Positions 48,575-61,087 of a stretch of 64,000 bases of DNA are shown here, piece after piece. How positions within the stretch are numbered: position 1 is the stretch's first letter; the number at the start of each line of letters is the position of its first letter. Source of the stretch: Serratia liquefaciens. Its GTDB lineage: Bacteria > Pseudomonadota > Gammaproteobacteria > Enterobacterales > Enterobacteriaceae. The stretch is from NCBI RefSeq assembly GCF_027594825.1, contig NZ_CP088930.1, positions 3,409,019 to 3,473,018 on the forward strand, in the 5' to 3' direction. Below the pieces are notes generated by a model, which saw only the letters and a list, made by a program, of their open reading frames with translations, had not been told where the DNA came from and did no database searches. A program made the position numbers and the translations under genes.

Positions 48575-49594
48575 TTACAGGCTTTCGCTCAGGGTGGCCA
48601 CCATCACCGCCTTGATGGTGTGCAGGCGGTTCTCGGCCTGATCGAACACCACGCTGTGTGCGGATTCGAACACTTCATCAGTCACTTCCATGCCGCCGTG
48701 CAGCCCGTATTGTTCGGCCATTTGCTTACCGAGCGTGGTCTGGTCGTCGTGAAACGCCGGCAGGCAGTGCAGGAATTTGACGTTCGGGTTGCCGGTCAGT
48801 TTCACCATCGCCATATTGACCTGGTAAGGCTTCAGCAGCGCGATGCGCTCCTGCCAGGTTTCTTTCGGCTCGCCCATCGATACCCACACGTCGGTATACA
48901 GGAAGTCCGCGTCCTTCACCCCTTCGGCAATGTCTTCGGTCAGGGTGATCTTGGCGCCGGTCTGTTTTGCCAATGCCTGGCACTCCGCGACCAGCTCAGG
49001 CTGTGGCCAGCAGGCCTTCGGCGCCACCAGCCGCAGATCCATACCCGCCAGGGCGGCAGCTTCCAGCAGGGTGTTGCCCATGTTGTTGCGGGTGTCGCCA
49101 AGGTAGGCGAGCTTCACCTCGCTCAGCGGCTTGCCCGGCAGGTGCTCCTGTACGGTCAGCAGATCCGCCAGCAACTGGGTCGGGTGGAACTCGTTGGTCA
49201 ACCCGTTCCACACCGGCACGCCGGCATGGTTGGCCAGGGTTTCCACCAGCGCCTGACCATAGCCGCGGTATTGAATACCGTCATACATCCGGCCCAGCAC
49301 CCGGGCGGTGTCTTTCATCGACTCTTTATGGCCGATCTGGCTGCCGCTTGGGCCCAGATAAGTGACCTGAGCGCCCTGATCGAAAGCGGCAACTTCGAAA
49401 GAGCATCGGGTACGGGTCGAGTCTTTTTCGAAGATGAGCGCAATGTTTTTGCCCTGCAGGTGGCGTGTTTCCTGGCCTTTCCGCTTGGCCTGCTTTAACT
49501 CGGCCGAAAGCTGCAGCAGCGCCTGAAGCTCCGCCGGGGTGAAATCCATTAACCTTAGGAAGTGACGTTTGTAGAACGGGTTTATGCTACTCAT
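48575..49594 (-). CDS. argI: Anabolic ornithine carbamoyltransferase
   Basis: A 339-residue enzyme making citrulline from ornithine and carbamoyl phosphate in arginine synthesis. [56 protein letters not shown] and [18 protein letters not shown] are seen. Two ARG boxes 24-62 bases before its start and its place beside rraB, as in E. coli, mark it as the biosynthetic copy, in contrast to arcB at 44795. Confidence 0.95.
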   Translation of the reverse strand: MSSINPFYKRHFLRLMDFTPAELQALLQLSAELKQAKRKGQETRHLQGKNIALIFEKDSTRTRCSFEVAAFDQGAQVTYLGPSGSQIGHKESMKDTARVLGRMYDGIQYRGYGQALVETLANHAGVPVWNGLTNEFHPTQLLADLLTVQEHLPGKPLSEVKLAYLGDTRNNMGNTLLEAAALAGMDLRLVAPKACWPQPELVAECQALAKQTGAKITLTEDIAEGVKDADFLYTDVWVSMGEPKETWQERIALLKPYQVNMAMVKLTGNPNVKFLHCLPAFHDDQTTLGKQMAEQYGLHGGMEVTDEVFESAHSVVFDQAENRLHTIKAVMVATLSESL

Positions 49595-49617
49595 TGCCGT
49601 GTATCCTGCTTGTTGTT

Positions 49618-49656
49618 ATTGAATTAAAATTCACTTTATATGTATGAATATTCAAT
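49618..49656. promoter_or_regulatory. Paired ARG boxes, ArgR operator of argI
   Basis: ATTGAATTAAAATTCACT (49618-49635) is a perfect match to the ARG box WNTGAATWWWWATTCANW. A second box, 49639-49656, matches at about 16 of 18. The 3-base gap between them is the standard ArgR operator spacing. Confidence 0.92.
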
Positions 49657-49757
49657 TTCAACCCCGCAGTAGAAATCTTTCACGTTTATCGTGGAAGCAA
49701 TGCCGACGGTGTGTGAAAATAGAAGGAATACAGGCCATTTGACTTGAGGATATAGGC

Positions 49758-50186
49758 ATGGCAAACCGCGAACAGCTAGAAGAACAACGTGAAGAGACCC
49801 GCCTGATCATCGAAGAACTGCTGGAAGACGGCAGCGATCCGGAAGCGCTCTACACCATCGAACACCACCTTTCTGCTGAGAAGTTTGAAGTGCTGGAGCA
49901 GGCCGCCGTTGAAGCCTTCAAGTTGGGCTACGAAGTGACCGACGCCGAAGAGCTGGAAGTGGAAGACGGTACCCTGGTGATGTGCTGTGACGTGATCAGC
50001 GAAATCGGCCTTAACGCCGAGCTGATCGACACTCAGGTAGAGCAACTGGTGGCGCTGGCGGCACGTTGCGGCGTCAACTACGACGGTTGGGGCACCTACT
50101 TTGAAGATCCGAACGGCGAAGAAGGTGACGACGACGAAGAAGAAGGTGACTTCATCGACGAAGACGACGACGGTAAACGCCATTAA
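49758..50186 (+). CDS. rraB: Ribonuclease E inhibitor B
   Basis: A 142-residue acidic protein. [40 protein letters not shown] is the conserved start and the end is a run of Asp/Glu ([23 protein letters not shown]). RraB binds RNase E and changes which RNAs it cuts. Position beside argI is as in E. coli. TTGAGGA precedes the ATG. Confidence 0.95.
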   Translation: MANREQLEEQREETRLIIEELLEDGSDPEALYTIEHHLSAEKFEVLEQAAVEAFKLGYEVTDAEELEVEDGTLVMCCDVISEIGLNAELIDTQVEQLVALAARCGVNYDGWGTYFEDPNGEEGDDDEEEGDFIDEDDDGKRH

Positions 50187-50285
50187 TTAATCTTGTGGGC
50201 CGGCGCTCGCCGGCCCCGCCTATCCCGCCGTCTTTCAAGCCGCTGCGCTAGCGGTAACTTGAAATGCATAGGGCAGTTGAAGCAG

Positions 50286-51050
50286 ATGAAATACCAATCC
50301 CTGTTAGCCCCCATTTTAAACTTCCTGCACTGCGAAACCCCAGACGCCTGGATCGACGCCGCCCGTCGTCCGGAAAACCTGCCGTTGTTGCTGACCGACC
50401 ATATGGTGTGCGAGCTGAAAGCGGCGCAGACCGGCATGTGGCTGATCCGCCGTTACGTGGCAGACAAGGAGAGCGGCGATGCCTTGTTGGCGCTGCTAAG
50501 GCCTTATGAAGCGTTTCTGCATGAAGCGCAGGGCGTGCCGGAAGCCTTGTTTCAGCAAAACAATTTCACCCGCAAGATCTTGCCCAAGAACGGTTCGGCC
50601 TACGGCCAGGATCTGGCGGACAAGATGGTGCTGCTGATCAAGGAAGAGCTGCACCATTTTTCGCAGGTGCTGGAGATCATGCTGGCGCGGCAGATCCCGT
50701 ATAAGAAGATCACCGCCAGCCGCTATGCCAAAGGCATGATCCGCGAGATCCGCACCCACGATCCGGCCACGCTGATTGATAAACTGATTTGCGGCGCCTA
50801 TATCGAAGCCCGCTCTTGCGAGCGCTTTGCCCGGTTGGCACCGCATCTGGACGATGAGTTAAACCGTTTCTACGTTTCGCTGCTGCGCTCCGAGGCGCGC
50901 CACTATCAGGATTACCTGCAGCTTGCCGAACAGATAGCCGGCGGCGACATCAGCGAGCGGGTGGCCCATTTCGGCCGCATTGAAGCAGAGCTTATTCAAA
51001 CGCCGGACAGCGAGTTCCGCTTCCACAGCGGCGTGCCCGCCTTCGCCTGA
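50286..51050 (+). CDS. miaE: tRNA-(ms2io6A37) hydroxylase
   Basis: A 254-residue non-haem di-iron enzyme that hydroxylates the isopentenyl group of ms2i6A37 in tRNA using oxygen. Iron ligands are visible in EELHHFSQVLE (E-x-x-H), IEARSCERF and LRSEARHYQDYL (E-x-x-H). The start MKYQSLLAPILNFLHC at 50286 matches the family; E. coli K-12 lacks this gene but Salmonella has it nearby in the same region. It follows rraB by about 100 bases. Confidence 0.93.
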   Translation: MKYQSLLAPILNFLHCETPDAWIDAARRPENLPLLLTDHMVCELKAAQTGMWLIRRYVADKESGDALLALLRPYEAFLHEAQGVPEALFQQNNFTRKILPKNGSAYGQDLADKMVLLIKEELHHFSQVLEIMLARQIPYKKITASRYAKGMIREIRTHDPATLIDKLICGAYIEARSCERFARLAPHLDDELNRFYVSLLRSEARHYQDYLQLAEQIAGGDISERVAHFGRIEAELIQTPDSEFRFHSGVPAFA

Positions 51051-51074
51051 TAGCCGGGCGCCCGCACAACTCAG

Positions 51075-52682
51075 TTACGCCGGTGCGCCCAGCAGTAAGT
51101 CCACCGCTTTTTCCGCCAGCATAATGGTCGGCGCATTGGTATTGCCGCTGGTGACCTGCGGCATCACCGAGCAGTCGATCACCCGCAGTCGCTCAAAACC
51201 GTGCACCCGCAGTTGCAGATCGGTCACCGAGTCCTGCGGCGATTGGCCCATGCGGCAACTGCCCACCGGGTGATACACCGTCTTGCAGAAGTTGCGCACG
51301 AACTCCTCCAACTGGGCCTCATCGTTCAACCATGCCGGCTGCGGCATCAGCAGGTCTTTGATCAGCGGCTTGAGGGCCGCGGTTTGCAGGAAGCTCAGGC
51401 CGAATTTCACCGCGCGCACGCTGCCGGCCAGATCTTCCGGATGGCCGAGGTAATTGGCGTGCAGCTTCACCGGATCGCGCGGATCGCGGCTGCGCAGCAG
51501 GACTTCCCCTCGCGCCTTGGGTTGTAGATAACCGACCTTAAGCGTGAAACCGTGGATATTGGGCAGCGGTTCGCCGGGCACGTCGTCCCAGCTGTCGAGC
51601 ATCGGCAGGAAGTGGATCTGCACATCGGGCCGGCCGTCACCCTGGCTGTCGGTGAAGGCGGCGCCTTCCAGCACGTTGGAGCTCAGCACGCCGCTGCGAA
51701 ACGCCAGCCATTCGGTGCCGTGGCGTAGCGCCTGCAGCCCGCGATCGGCGCCGTACAGGCTGATCGGTTGCCGGGTGCTGACGTTGATCGACATATGCAG
51801 ATGATCGTGGAAGTTCTTGCCCACCGGCAGATCGGCGAGTGGCGTTATGCCCAACTGTTGCAGATGTTCGCGTGGCCCAATGCCGGACAGCATCAGGATC
51901 TTCGGCGATCCGACCGCGCCGGCGCTGAGGATCACTTCCTTTGCCGCATGCGCGGTGACTTCGGCACCGCCGTTTTGGCTATACACCACGCCGGTGGCAA
52001 CGTTGTTGTCCAGCACCACCCGGTGCACTAGCGCATTCAGCTTCACCACCAGGCGTTGGTCGTTACGCACCGCTTTCAGGTAGGTGCGTGCGGTGCTGGC
52101 GCGTTCGCCGTTATGGGTGGTGGTCTGGTAGAAGCCGACGCCGTGCTGGCTATCGCCGTTGAAATCGTTGCGGTAGAGCAGGTTCAGCTCCTGACCGGCG
52201 CGGATAAACGCCATGCTGAGCGGGTGACGGTAGCGGTTCTCGCTGACCGGCAGCAGGCCCTCACCGCCGTGATAGGCGTCGGACAGGCTCTCGTTGGCCT
52301 CGGCACGTTTGAAATAAGGCAGCACGTCCTGATAGCCCCAGCCGACGCAGCCGTAACGTTCGGCCCACTCGTCGTAATCCTGCCGCTGGCCACGAATATA
52401 GATCATGCCGTTGACCGAGCTGCTGCCGCCCAACACCTTGCCCTGGGCGATTTGCATGCGGCGGTTATTGGCGTGCGGCTCCGGCTCGGTTTCATACGGC
52501 CAGCTTTTTTTGGCGATAATCTTCGCCACGCCGGCCGGCATCTTGATGAATAAATTATTGTCGTCGCCACCGGCTTCCAGCAGTAACACCCGCGCCTGAG
52601 TGCGGCGGATCAACTGCGCTGCCAGTACGCAGCCGGCGGACCCTGCACCGACAATGATGTAATCAAAAGCATTTTCCGACAT
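51075..52682 (-). CDS. GMC-family FAD oxidoreductase (choline dehydrogenase-like)
   Basis: A 535-residue FAD enzyme. FDYIIVGAGSAGCVLAAQL binds FAD; GKVLGGSSSVNGMIYIRGQRQDYDEWA and GAVGSPKILMLSGIGP are the two GMC signatures; VYHPVGSCRMG and SGNTNAPTIMLAEKAVDLLL end it with the catalytic His region. Such enzymes oxidise alcohols. It resembles BetA but no bet genes are adjacent, so the substrate stays open. It is convergent with miaE, in an accessory stretch between miaE and the GNAT gene. Confidence 0.9.
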   Translation of the reverse strand: MSENAFDYIIVGAGSAGCVLAAQLIRRTQARVLLLEAGGDDNNLFIKMPAGVAKIIAKKSWPYETEPEPHANNRRMQIAQGKVLGGSSSVNGMIYIRGQRQDYDEWAERYGCVGWGYQDVLPYFKRAEANESLSDAYHGGEGLLPVSENRYRHPLSMAFIRAGQELNLLYRNDFNGDSQHGVGFYQTTTHNGERASTARTYLKAVRNDQRLVVKLNALVHRVVLDNNVATGVVYSQNGGAEVTAHAAKEVILSAGAVGSPKILMLSGIGPREHLQQLGITPLADLPVGKNFHDHLHMSINVSTRQPISLYGADRGLQALRHGTEWLAFRSGVLSSNVLEGAAFTDSQGDGRPDVQIHFLPMLDSWDDVPGEPLPNIHGFTLKVGYLQPKARGEVLLRSRDPRDPVKLHANYLGHPEDLAGSVRAVKFGLSFLQTAALKPLIKDLLMPQPAWLNDEAQLEEFVRNFCKTVYHPVGSCRMGQSPQDSVTDLQLRVHGFERLRVIDCSVMPQVTSGNTNAPTIMLAEKAVDLLLGAPA

Positions 52683-53034
52683 GACTGCTCCCTGTGCGAT
52701 TACGGCATGAGCCTGTCATGGCAGAGTATCGCAAGCGGGCGGCAGGTCAATTTCAAATCGTTAATTTGTTAATGAATATCACATAAAATGTTTTTAATTT
52801 TTATTAATTAATTGATTTTTATAAATAAAAAATAAAATGTTCATATTAATATTTTTTGTGGTTTGCGTGGCCGTGACGATGCCGCAGCAAAAAATACGCG
52901 GTGATAAATATCCGGCGCATTGTTTCTAAACGGAATATTAAATATGAGATTTATCCGAGCGGGAAAGAGGATGTCAGCACAAAAATGCTGCTATATGATG
53001 AGCCACTCTGTGGTTGGATAAGATATTAAGAAAT
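52683..53034. other. AT-rich intergenic stretch
   Basis: About 350 bases between divergent genes, with a strongly AT-rich core (52770-52860, long A/T runs such as TTTTTAATTTTTATTAATTAATTG). No gene, repeat or recognisable operator is seen. Such sequence is typical of H-NS-silenced accessory DNA, which would fit the acyltransferase gene that follows. Confidence 0.5.
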
Positions 53035-54024
53035 ATGGACATTTCGATTAATAAATCTAATTATTTAAAAGGGATTGCCATCATATTGATGCTGATCCAT
53101 CACCTGTTTGCCTACCCGATCCGAATTAGCCCGGATATCCCGGTCTATCATATTGTTAACAGCGTTGATCTTGAAATGTATCTTGGCCTGTTCGGCAAGA
53201 TTTGCGTTTCGATGTTTCTGTTTCTGTCCGGTTACGGGTTTTCGCTGAAAAAAGAAGTGTCGTTTCACTATATCTGGGGCAAGCTGAAGAATTTATATAT
53301 CAGCTATTGGATAGTGTTATTTATCTTTGTCCCTATCGGCATTTTCTTCTTTCCCGGAGAAAGGTATAGCCTTTCCCTGCCGCTGTTTCTCGAAAACCTG
53401 ATTGGCATTAAATCCACGTATAACAGCGAGTGGTGGTTCTTCAAACTCTATGTGCTGTACGTGCTTTCTCTGCCGCTGTTATCGCGGCTGAATATCTACC
53501 CTCTGCTGGGGGTGCTGGTTCTGGCGGCGCTGTGCGGCAGAGGGCTGCAGTATTTTGCCTGGGCGCCTGAAATCCTGATAGAATATTGCACCTGGCTGCT
53601 GCCTTTCGGCTTTGGCATGGTGTTTGGCCGCAGCAAGCACATGCCGGCGGACTTCTGGCTGTCGAAATTGATTGTTACCCTGAGCCGCACCCATCCGCTG
53701 ATCTTGCTGATGGTGACGGTGGCGGTGTTTATCGTCGCCCATAATCCGGGGCTGCTGCTGGTGACGCCGTTGTTTATCATCGCGATGATGAAAACCGCAG
53801 ACGGCCTGGGCAGCACGGTGAATCGGGCGGTGGGCGAGCTGGGCAAGCATTCGATGTACATGTGGCTGACCCACAGCTTCTACTGCTATTACTTCACCCA
53901 AAAGCTGATTTTTGCGCCGCGCTACACGCCGCTGATCCTGCTGCTGCTGATTGTGGTGTCCTACCTGACCAGCCTGGTGCTAAGCCGGATTGAGCTGGCG
54001 ATCAAGGGCAGGGTAACGGCGTAG
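53035..54024 (+). CDS. Acyltransferase-3 family membrane protein
   Basis: A 329-residue protein with about 9-10 membrane segments. NYLKGIAIILMLIHHLFAYP carries the conserved His of the acyltransferase-3/OafA family, and FLSGYGFSLKK and the repeated hydrophobic helices fit. Such proteins O-acylate surface polysaccharides. The ATG at 53035 (MDISINKSNYLKG) is preferred over a TTG 21 bases upstream, though no strong ribosome site is seen. It stands alone after an AT-rich promoter region and has fewer GC-ending codons in its first third than core genes around it. Confidence 0.85.
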   Translation: MDISINKSNYLKGIAIILMLIHHLFAYPIRISPDIPVYHIVNSVDLEMYLGLFGKICVSMFLFLSGYGFSLKKEVSFHYIWGKLKNLYISYWIVLFIFVPIGIFFFPGERYSLSLPLFLENLIGIKSTYNSEWWFFKLYVLYVLSLPLLSRLNIYPLLGVLVLAALCGRGLQYFAWAPEILIEYCTWLLPFGFGMVFGRSKHMPADFWLSKLIVTLSRTHPLILLMVTVAVFIVAHNPGLLLVTPLFIIAMMKTADGLGSTVNRAVGELGKHSMYMWLTHSFYCYYFTQKLIFAPRYTPLILLLLIVVSYLTSLVLSRIELAIKGRVTA

Positions 54025-54071
54025 GGACGCTGAATGCTGCGCCCGTGATGACCGCGGGCGCAGCGGCAAGA

Positions 54072-54575
54072 TTAAAGCGTTTTCAGCATGGTGACTTCGC
54101 AGTCGACGTGGCCGGTGGTGCCCATGGCGTGGTCGATATGTTCGAAGCCCAGATGCTCGTACAGGCCGATGGCCTGCGTCAGGCTGGCGGTGGTTTCCAA
54201 ATAACAACAGCGGAAGCCCTGTTGACGGGCAAACTCCAGTGCCTGCAGCGCCAGGCGTTTTGCCAGGCCCTGGCCGCGTAAAACCGGCAGGAAATACATT
54301 TTCTGTAATTCGCAAATATCGTCGTCACCGCCCTGCAGCGGGGCCACGCCGCCACCGCCGGCAATCCGGCCGTCAACTTCTATCACCCAATAAGCGCTGC
54401 GGGGCAGGCTGTAGAGCTGATACAAGACGTCCAGATTGGGGTCGGAAACGGTATAGCCTTTGTCCGCCGTCAGGCCGTGCTCGGCAGAGACTTCGCGAAT
54501 GACATTAGCAATAGCGGCGTTGTCGTCAGCCGTTATTGGGCGCACCAGAAGACGTACTGGGGTTGCTGTTGTCAT
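54072..54575 (-). CDS. GNAT-family N-acetyltransferase (YjgM-like)
   Basis: A 167-residue acetyltransferase. [29 protein letters not shown] begins the fold; [32 protein letters not shown] contains the acetyl-CoA motif (R/Q-x-x-G-x-G/A); [24 protein letters not shown] closes it. Length and position between rraB/miaE and valS fit E. coli YjgM. The start at 54575 was chosen on homology of the N-terminus; an in-frame ATG 15 bases upstream is also possible. Substrate unknown. Confidence 0.85.
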   Translation of the reverse strand: MTTATPVRLLVRPITADDNAAIANVIREVSAEHGLTADKGYTVSDPNLDVLYQLYSLPRSAYWVIEVDGRIAGGGGVAPLQGGDDDICELQKMYFLPVLRGQGLAKRLALQALEFARQQGFRCCYLETTASLTQAIGLYEHLGFEHIDHAMGTTGHVDCEVTMLKTL

Positions 54576-54722
54576 AGTTACACTCGCCATAAAAAGAACC
54601 CGAAGGGTTCCGGAATATCGTTTTTTGTGCAGACAAAAACGCGCCGGGTTTATATCCCGGCGGCGTCCATGCAGCAATATCTTGTAATAACATCTAAAGC
54701 GGGCCGGATGCAACGGCGATAA

Positions 54723-54752
54723 AAAAACAGCGGGGAAATCCCCGCTGTTTTT
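54723..54752 (-). terminator. Terminator after valS
   Basis: AAAAACAGCGGGG-AAAT-CCCCGCTGTTTTT is a strong symmetric hairpin with T-runs on both strands, 24 bases beyond the valS stop. Confidence 0.92.
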
Positions 54753-54776
54753 CAACTGTGGCAGTGAACCGAAAGA

Positions 54777-57653
54777 TTACAGCGCGGCGATGGTCGCCTG
54801 CTGTTCCTGCAGCTTCACTTTGCCTTCTTTGCAGGCTGCCAGACGTTCGCGCTCTTTGGCGACCACGGCTTCCGGCGCGCGCGCTACAAAGCCTTCGTTG
54901 GCCAGCTTGCCTTCGATCGAGGCGATTTCTGCATCCAGCTTGCCCATCTCTTTCGACAGACGCGCGATTTCGGCGTCTTTATCGATAAAGCCGGCCATAG
55001 GGATCAGCAGCTCGGCGCCGTCCACCAGTTTGGTGACCGATACCGGGCCTTTGTCACCCGCAGGCAGCAGGGCGATAGACTCCAGACGCGCCAGACGCTC
55101 GATAAAGCTCTGGTTCTCCTGCACGCGACGCTGGGCGTCGGCACTGCAGTTACGCAGCAGCACTTCCAGCTGTTTGCTCGGGGCGATGTTCATCTCGGCG
55201 CGGATATTACGCACCGCGGTGATCGCCTGCTTGATCCACTCCAGGTCGTTCAGCGCCTGCGCGTCTTCCAACGCGGCGTCGTACTCTGGGAAGGGTTGCA
55301 GCATGATGGTGTCTGCGGTTTCGCCGGTCAGGGTTTTCACGCGCTGCCAGATGGTTTCGGTAATGAACGGGATCACCGGATGCGCCAGACGCAGCAGGGC
55401 TTCCAGCACGGTGATCAGCGTGTGGCGGGTGCCGCGCTGTTCCGCTTCGCTGCCGTTGCTCACGACCGGCTTGGTCAGCTCCAGGTACCAGTCACAGAAC
55501 TGGTTCCAGGTGAATTCGTACAGGATGTTGGCGGCCAGATCGAAGCGGTAGGTGTCCAGCGCTTCGCGGTAAGCCTTCACCGTACGGTTGAATTCGGCCA
55601 GGATCCAGCGGTCCGCCAGCGACAGCACTTTCTCGCCGCCGTTGAAGCCGCAGTCCTGACCTTCCGCGTTCATCAGCACGAAGCGGCTGGCGTTCCACAG
55701 CTTGTTACAGAAGTTGCGGTAGCCTTCCAGGCGCTTCATGTCCCAGTTGATGTCACGGCCGGTAGAGGCCAGCGCCGCCAGGGTGAAGCGCAGGGCGTCG
55801 GTGCCGTGCGGCTCGATACCGTTCGGGAACTGCTTCTCGGTGCGCTTGCGGATTTTCTCCGCCAGTTGCGGCTGCATCATGTTGCCGGTGCGTTTTTCCA
55901 GCAGGTCTTCCAGCGAGATGCCGTCAACCATGTCCAGCGGGTCGATCACGTTGCCTTTCGACTTGGACATCTTCTGCCCTTCGTCGTCGCGGATCAGACC
56001 GGTCATGTAGACCGTCTTGAACGGAACCTGCGGCTTGCCGTTTTCGTCCTTCATGAAGTGCATGGTCAGCATGATCATGCGCGCAATCCAGAAGAAGATG
56101 ATGTCGAAGCCGCTGACCATCACGCTGGTCGGGTGGAAGGTTTTCAGCGCGTCGGTCTGCTCTGGCCAGCCCAGGGTAGAGAAGGTCCACAGGCCGGAAG
56201 AGAACCAGGTGTCCAGCACGTCTTCGTCCTGAGTCAGCACCACGTCGGCGCCCAGGTTGTTTTCGCTGCGTACTTCTTCTTCGCTGCGGCCCACGTAGAC
56301 TTTGCCGTTCACGTCGTACCAGGCCGGGATTCGGTGACCCCACCACAGCTGGCGAGAGATACACCAGTCCTGAATGTCGCGCATCCAGCTGAAGTACATG
56401 TTTTCGTACTGCTTCGGCACGAACTGAATTTCGCCTTGCTCAACCGCTTCCACCGCCACTTTCGCCAGCGGGGCGGTACGTACGTACCATTGGTCGGTCA
56501 GCATGGGTTCGATCACCACGCCGCCGCGGTCGCCGTAAGGCACCGTCAGGTCGTGCGGTTTGATCTCTTCCAGTAAACCCAGCTCTTCAAAGGCGGCAAC
56601 CACCGCTTTACGCGCCGCGAAACGCTCCAGGCCACGGAACTGTGCCGGGATTTCGTTGCAGTAATCGCTGCACACTTCGCCGAGGGTGTTGAACACTTCC
56701 GCTTCCTGGCGGATATCGCCGTCGAAAGTCAGGATGTTGATCATCGGCAGGCCGTGACGTTTACCGACTTCGTAGTCGTTAAAGTCGTGCGCCGGGGTGA
56801 TTTTCACGCAGCCGGTGCCTTTTTCCATGTCGGCGTGCTCGTCACCGACGATGCGGATGCGACGGCCCACCAGCGGCAGAATGATTTCTTTGCCGATCAA
56901 ATCTTTGTAGCGCGGATCTTCCGGGTTTACCGCCACGCCGGTATCACCGAGCACGGTTTCCGGACGGGTGGTGGCGACCACCAGGTAATCTTTGCCTTCG
57001 GCAGTTTTGGCGCCGTCAGCCAGCGGGTAGCGCAGGTGCCACATGGAGCCTTTGGACTCGCGGTTTTCCACTTCCAGATCGGAGATGGCGGTGCGCAGTT
57101 TCGGATCCCAGTTCACCAGGCGTTTGCCGCGGTAGATCAGATCTTCTTTGTGCAGACGGACAAACACTTCGCGTACCGCGTTGGACAGGCCTTCGTCCAT
57201 GGTGAAGCGCTCGCGCTCCCAGTCCACGGAGTTGCCCAGGCGACGCATCTGGCGGGTGATGGTGCCGCCGGATTCCGCTTTCCACTGCCAGATTTTGTCG
57301 ATGAACGCATCGCGGCCATAGTCATGGCGAGTTTTGTTTTCTTCTGCGGCGATCTTGCGCTCAACCACCATCTGGGTGGCGATACCGGCATGGTCGGTAC
57401 CGGCCTGCCACAGGGTGTTTTTACCCTGCATGCGCTGGTAACGGATCATGGTGTCCATGATGGTCTGCTGGAAGGCGTGACCCATGTGCAGGCTGCCGGT
57501 GACGTTCGGCGGCGGGATCATGATGCAGAAGCTTTCCTGGCTGGTATCACCGTTTGGCTTGAAGTAACCCTGGTTTTCCCAGTGATCGTACAGCTTCTGT
57601 TCGATCTCTTTCGGGTCGTATGCGGTATCGAGATGACTGTTTGTCTTTTCCAT
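54777..57653 (-). CDS. valS: Valyl-tRNA synthetase
   Basis: A 958-residue class I synthetase. [13 protein letters not shown] is the HIGH motif and [14 protein letters not shown] the KMSKS motif; the editing domain lies around residues 200-340 ([15 protein letters not shown]). The C-terminal helical arm ([40 protein letters not shown]) binds tRNA. Length is close to E. coli ValS. It is downstream of holC as in E. coli, with a 13-base gap. Confidence 0.98.
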   Translation of the reverse strand: MEKTNSHLDTAYDPKEIEQKLYDHWENQGYFKPNGDTSQESFCIMIPPPNVTGSLHMGHAFQQTIMDTMIRYQRMQGKNTLWQAGTDHAGIATQMVVERKIAAEENKTRHDYGRDAFIDKIWQWKAESGGTITRQMRRLGNSVDWERERFTMDEGLSNAVREVFVRLHKEDLIYRGKRLVNWDPKLRTAISDLEVENRESKGSMWHLRYPLADGAKTAEGKDYLVVATTRPETVLGDTGVAVNPEDPRYKDLIGKEIILPLVGRRIRIVGDEHADMEKGTGCVKITPAHDFNDYEVGKRHGLPMINILTFDGDIRQEAEVFNTLGEVCSDYCNEIPAQFRGLERFAARKAVVAAFEELGLLEEIKPHDLTVPYGDRGGVVIEPMLTDQWYVRTAPLAKVAVEAVEQGEIQFVPKQYENMYFSWMRDIQDWCISRQLWWGHRIPAWYDVNGKVYVGRSEEEVRSENNLGADVVLTQDEDVLDTWFSSGLWTFSTLGWPEQTDALKTFHPTSVMVSGFDIIFFWIARMIMLTMHFMKDENGKPQVPFKTVYMTGLIRDDEGQKMSKSKGNVIDPLDMVDGISLEDLLEKRTGNMMQPQLAEKIRKRTEKQFPNGIEPHGTDALRFTLAALASTGRDINWDMKRLEGYRNFCNKLWNASRFVLMNAEGQDCGFNGGEKVLSLADRWILAEFNRTVKAYREALDTYRFDLAANILYEFTWNQFCDWYLELTKPVVSNGSEAEQRGTRHTLITVLEALLRLAHPVIPFITETIWQRVKTLTGETADTIMLQPFPEYDAALEDAQALNDLEWIKQAITAVRNIRAEMNIAPSKQLEVLLRNCSADAQRRVQENQSFIERLARLESIALLPAGDKGPVSVTKLVDGAELLIPMAGFIDKDAEIARLSKEMGKLDAEIASIEGKLANEGFVARAPEAVVAKERERLAACKEGKVKLQEQQATIAAL

Positions 57654-57666
57654 TTTATATCGTTGT

Positions 57667-58116
57667 TCAGTGAGTTGGCGGCGTTGCCGTGGTCAAATGG
57701 AAGCCGACGCTGCGATAAGCTTTATATCGGTCGCGCGCCAACTGTTTTAAGGTGTCTTCGTAAGGGACGAAGTCTACCACTTCATGGAAAGCAGTAGCAA
57801 AATCTGCAAACTGCGGCAGCAGGGCGATCAGCAGATCTCGCGGTGAGTTGCCGCGTTTGCCGGGCCAACACAGCTCGACCGGGGCTCCGTAGTGCGGCCC
57901 TTCGCCGGCCAGATTGTGCGGCACGAACTGGTGCGGATCGCGCTGCCACAGCGCTTCGTCCAACCGCTGGGCCTGTTCCTGGCTTTCGCAGGCGATCAAC
58001 ACCCGCTTGCCGGAGCGCCAGCGTTCGGCGGCAACGGCGCAGGCCACGGCCTCATGCGCGCTGAGCGCACCTGCCGGTTCCGCGTGTTCGAGTAAATAGA
58101 ACGTTGCCTGTTTCAT
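57667..58116 (-). CDS. holC: DNA polymerase III chi subunit
   Basis: A 149-residue subunit of the clamp loader that contacts single-strand-binding protein. [14 protein letters not shown] is the standard start, and [43 protein letters not shown] is conserved. The start at 58116 is preferred to an ATG 39 bases upstream that lacks similarity. It lies between pepA and valS, as in E. coli. Confidence 0.95.
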   Translation of the reverse strand: MKQATFYLLEHAEPAGALSAHEAVACAVAAERWRSGKRVLIACESQEQAQRLDEALWQRDPHQFVPHNLAGEGPHYGAPVELCWPGKRGNSPRDLLIALLPQFADFATAFHEVVDFVPYEDTLKQLARDRYKAYRSVGFHLTTATPPTH

Positions 58117-58147
58117 GATCTGATTCACCGCTGCCAATAAAAAATGT

Positions 58148-58171
58148 AGGGGCACAGCATGCTGTGCCCCT
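58148..58171. repeat. Perfect intergenic palindrome (GTAGGGGC family)
   Basis: A perfect 24-base palindrome with arms AGGGGCACAGCA and TGCTGTGCCCCT, flanked by TGT and CGG, in the pepA-holC gap. It may act as terminator or mRNA stability element for pepA. Confidence 0.8.
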
Positions 58172-58200
58172 CGGGATTATACCTGAATTACCGCTCAGAT

Positions 58201-59992
<1,792 letters not shown>

Positions 59993-61087
59993 GTGATCAT
60001 CATAAGATATCTGGTACGGGAAACGCTAAAGAGCCAAATCGCGATCCTTTTCATCCTGCTTCTGATCTTCTTTTGTCAGAACCTGGTCAAGGTGTTAGGC
60101 GATGCGGTGGACGGCGATGTCCCGACAAATTTAGTTCTTTCTTTGCTCGCATTGGGTGTGCCGAAGATGGCGCAGCTGATCCTGCCGTTAAGCCTGTTTC
60201 TCGGCTTATTGATGACGTTTGGGCGGCTGTATACCGACAGCGAAATCACCGTGATGCACGCCTGCGGGCTGGGTAAGCGCACCCTGATCATCGCCGCGAT
60301 GGTGCTGGCGCTGATCACCTCCGCCGTGGCAGCGGTCAACGTGTTCTGGGCCGGCCCTTTGGCCTCGCGCTATCAGGACGTGGTGATCAGCGAAGCCAAA
60401 GCCAACCCCAGCATCGCCGGGCTGGCGGAAGGGCAGTTCAAACCTTCGCAAGACGGCAACGCGGTGCTGTTTATCGGTAACGTAAAAGGCAGCACCTTCA
60501 ACGACGTTTTCCTGGCGCAACTGCGGCCGAACGGCAACCAACGCCCGTCCGTGGTGGTGGCCGAACACGGCAAGATCAACCAGATGAAAGACGGTTCGCA
60601 GGTGGTGACGCTGGACAAGGGCACCCGCTTCGAAGGCACCGCGCTGCTGCGTGACTTCCGCATTACCGATTTCAACGACTATAAAGCCGTGGTCGGCCAC
60701 CGCACGGTCGCCGTGGATGGCAACCAGGCCGAGCAGATGTCGATGCAGACGCTGCTGGAGTCTGACGACCCGGACGCGCGCGCCGAGTTCCACTGGCGCC
60801 TGACGCTGGTGCTTTCCGTGGTGATCATGGCGCTGTTGGTGGTACCGCTCAGCGTGGTCAACCCACGTCAGGGGCGCGTGCTGAGCATGCTGCCGGCCAT
60901 CCTGCTGTATTTGATTTTCTTCCTGCTGCAGACGTCGCTGCGTTCCAACGGCGGCAAGGGCAAACTGGACCCGATGATATGGCTTTGGGTGGTCAACGCG
61001 GGGTACTTTGCTATCGCGCTGGCGCTAAACCTGTGGGATACGGTGCCGATGCGTAAGCTGCGTGCACGCCTGAGAGGAGCGGCCTGA
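59993..61087 (+). CDS. lptF: LPS export ABC transporter permease LptF
   Basis: A 364-residue inner-membrane permease of the LptB2FG complex that extracts lipopolysaccharide. IIIRYLVRETLKSQIAILFILLLIFFCQNL is the conserved start; the start is a GTG at 59993, matching E. coli LptF residue 1, with TAATAAG-type weak ribosome site. Six membrane segments enclose a periplasmic beta-jellyroll (about residues 130-265). It overlaps lptG by one base (TGATG). Confidence 0.95.
   Translation: MIIIRYLVRETLKSQIAILFILLLIFFCQNLVKVLGDAVDGDVPTNLVLSLLALGVPKMAQLILPLSLFLGLLMTFGRLYTDSEITVMHACGLGKRTLIIAAMVLALITSAVAAVNVFWAGPLASRYQDVVISEAKANPSIAGLAEGQFKPSQDGNAVLFIGNVKGSTFNDVFLAQLRPNGNQRPSVVVAEHGKINQMKDGSQVVTLDKGTRFEGTALLRDFRITDFNDYKAVVGHRTVAVDGNQAEQMSMQTLLESDDPDARAEFHWRLTLVLSVVIMALLVVPLSVVNPRQGRVLSMLPAILLYLIFFLLQTSLRSNGGKGKLDPMIWLWVVNAGYFAIALALNLWDTVPMRKLRARLRGAA

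Noticed and set aside
48536-49498. 320-codon open frame opposite argI
   Set aside because: Shadow frame; argI has all catalytic motifs and paired ARG boxes.
51075-52682. Naming the GMC enzyme betA
   Set aside because: betB, betI and betT are absent nearby, and GMC enzymes act on many alcohols; only the family call is supported.
55296-56576. 426-codon open frame opposite valS
   Set aside because: Antisense shadow of an essential, well-recognised synthetase gene; no ribosome site or family features.
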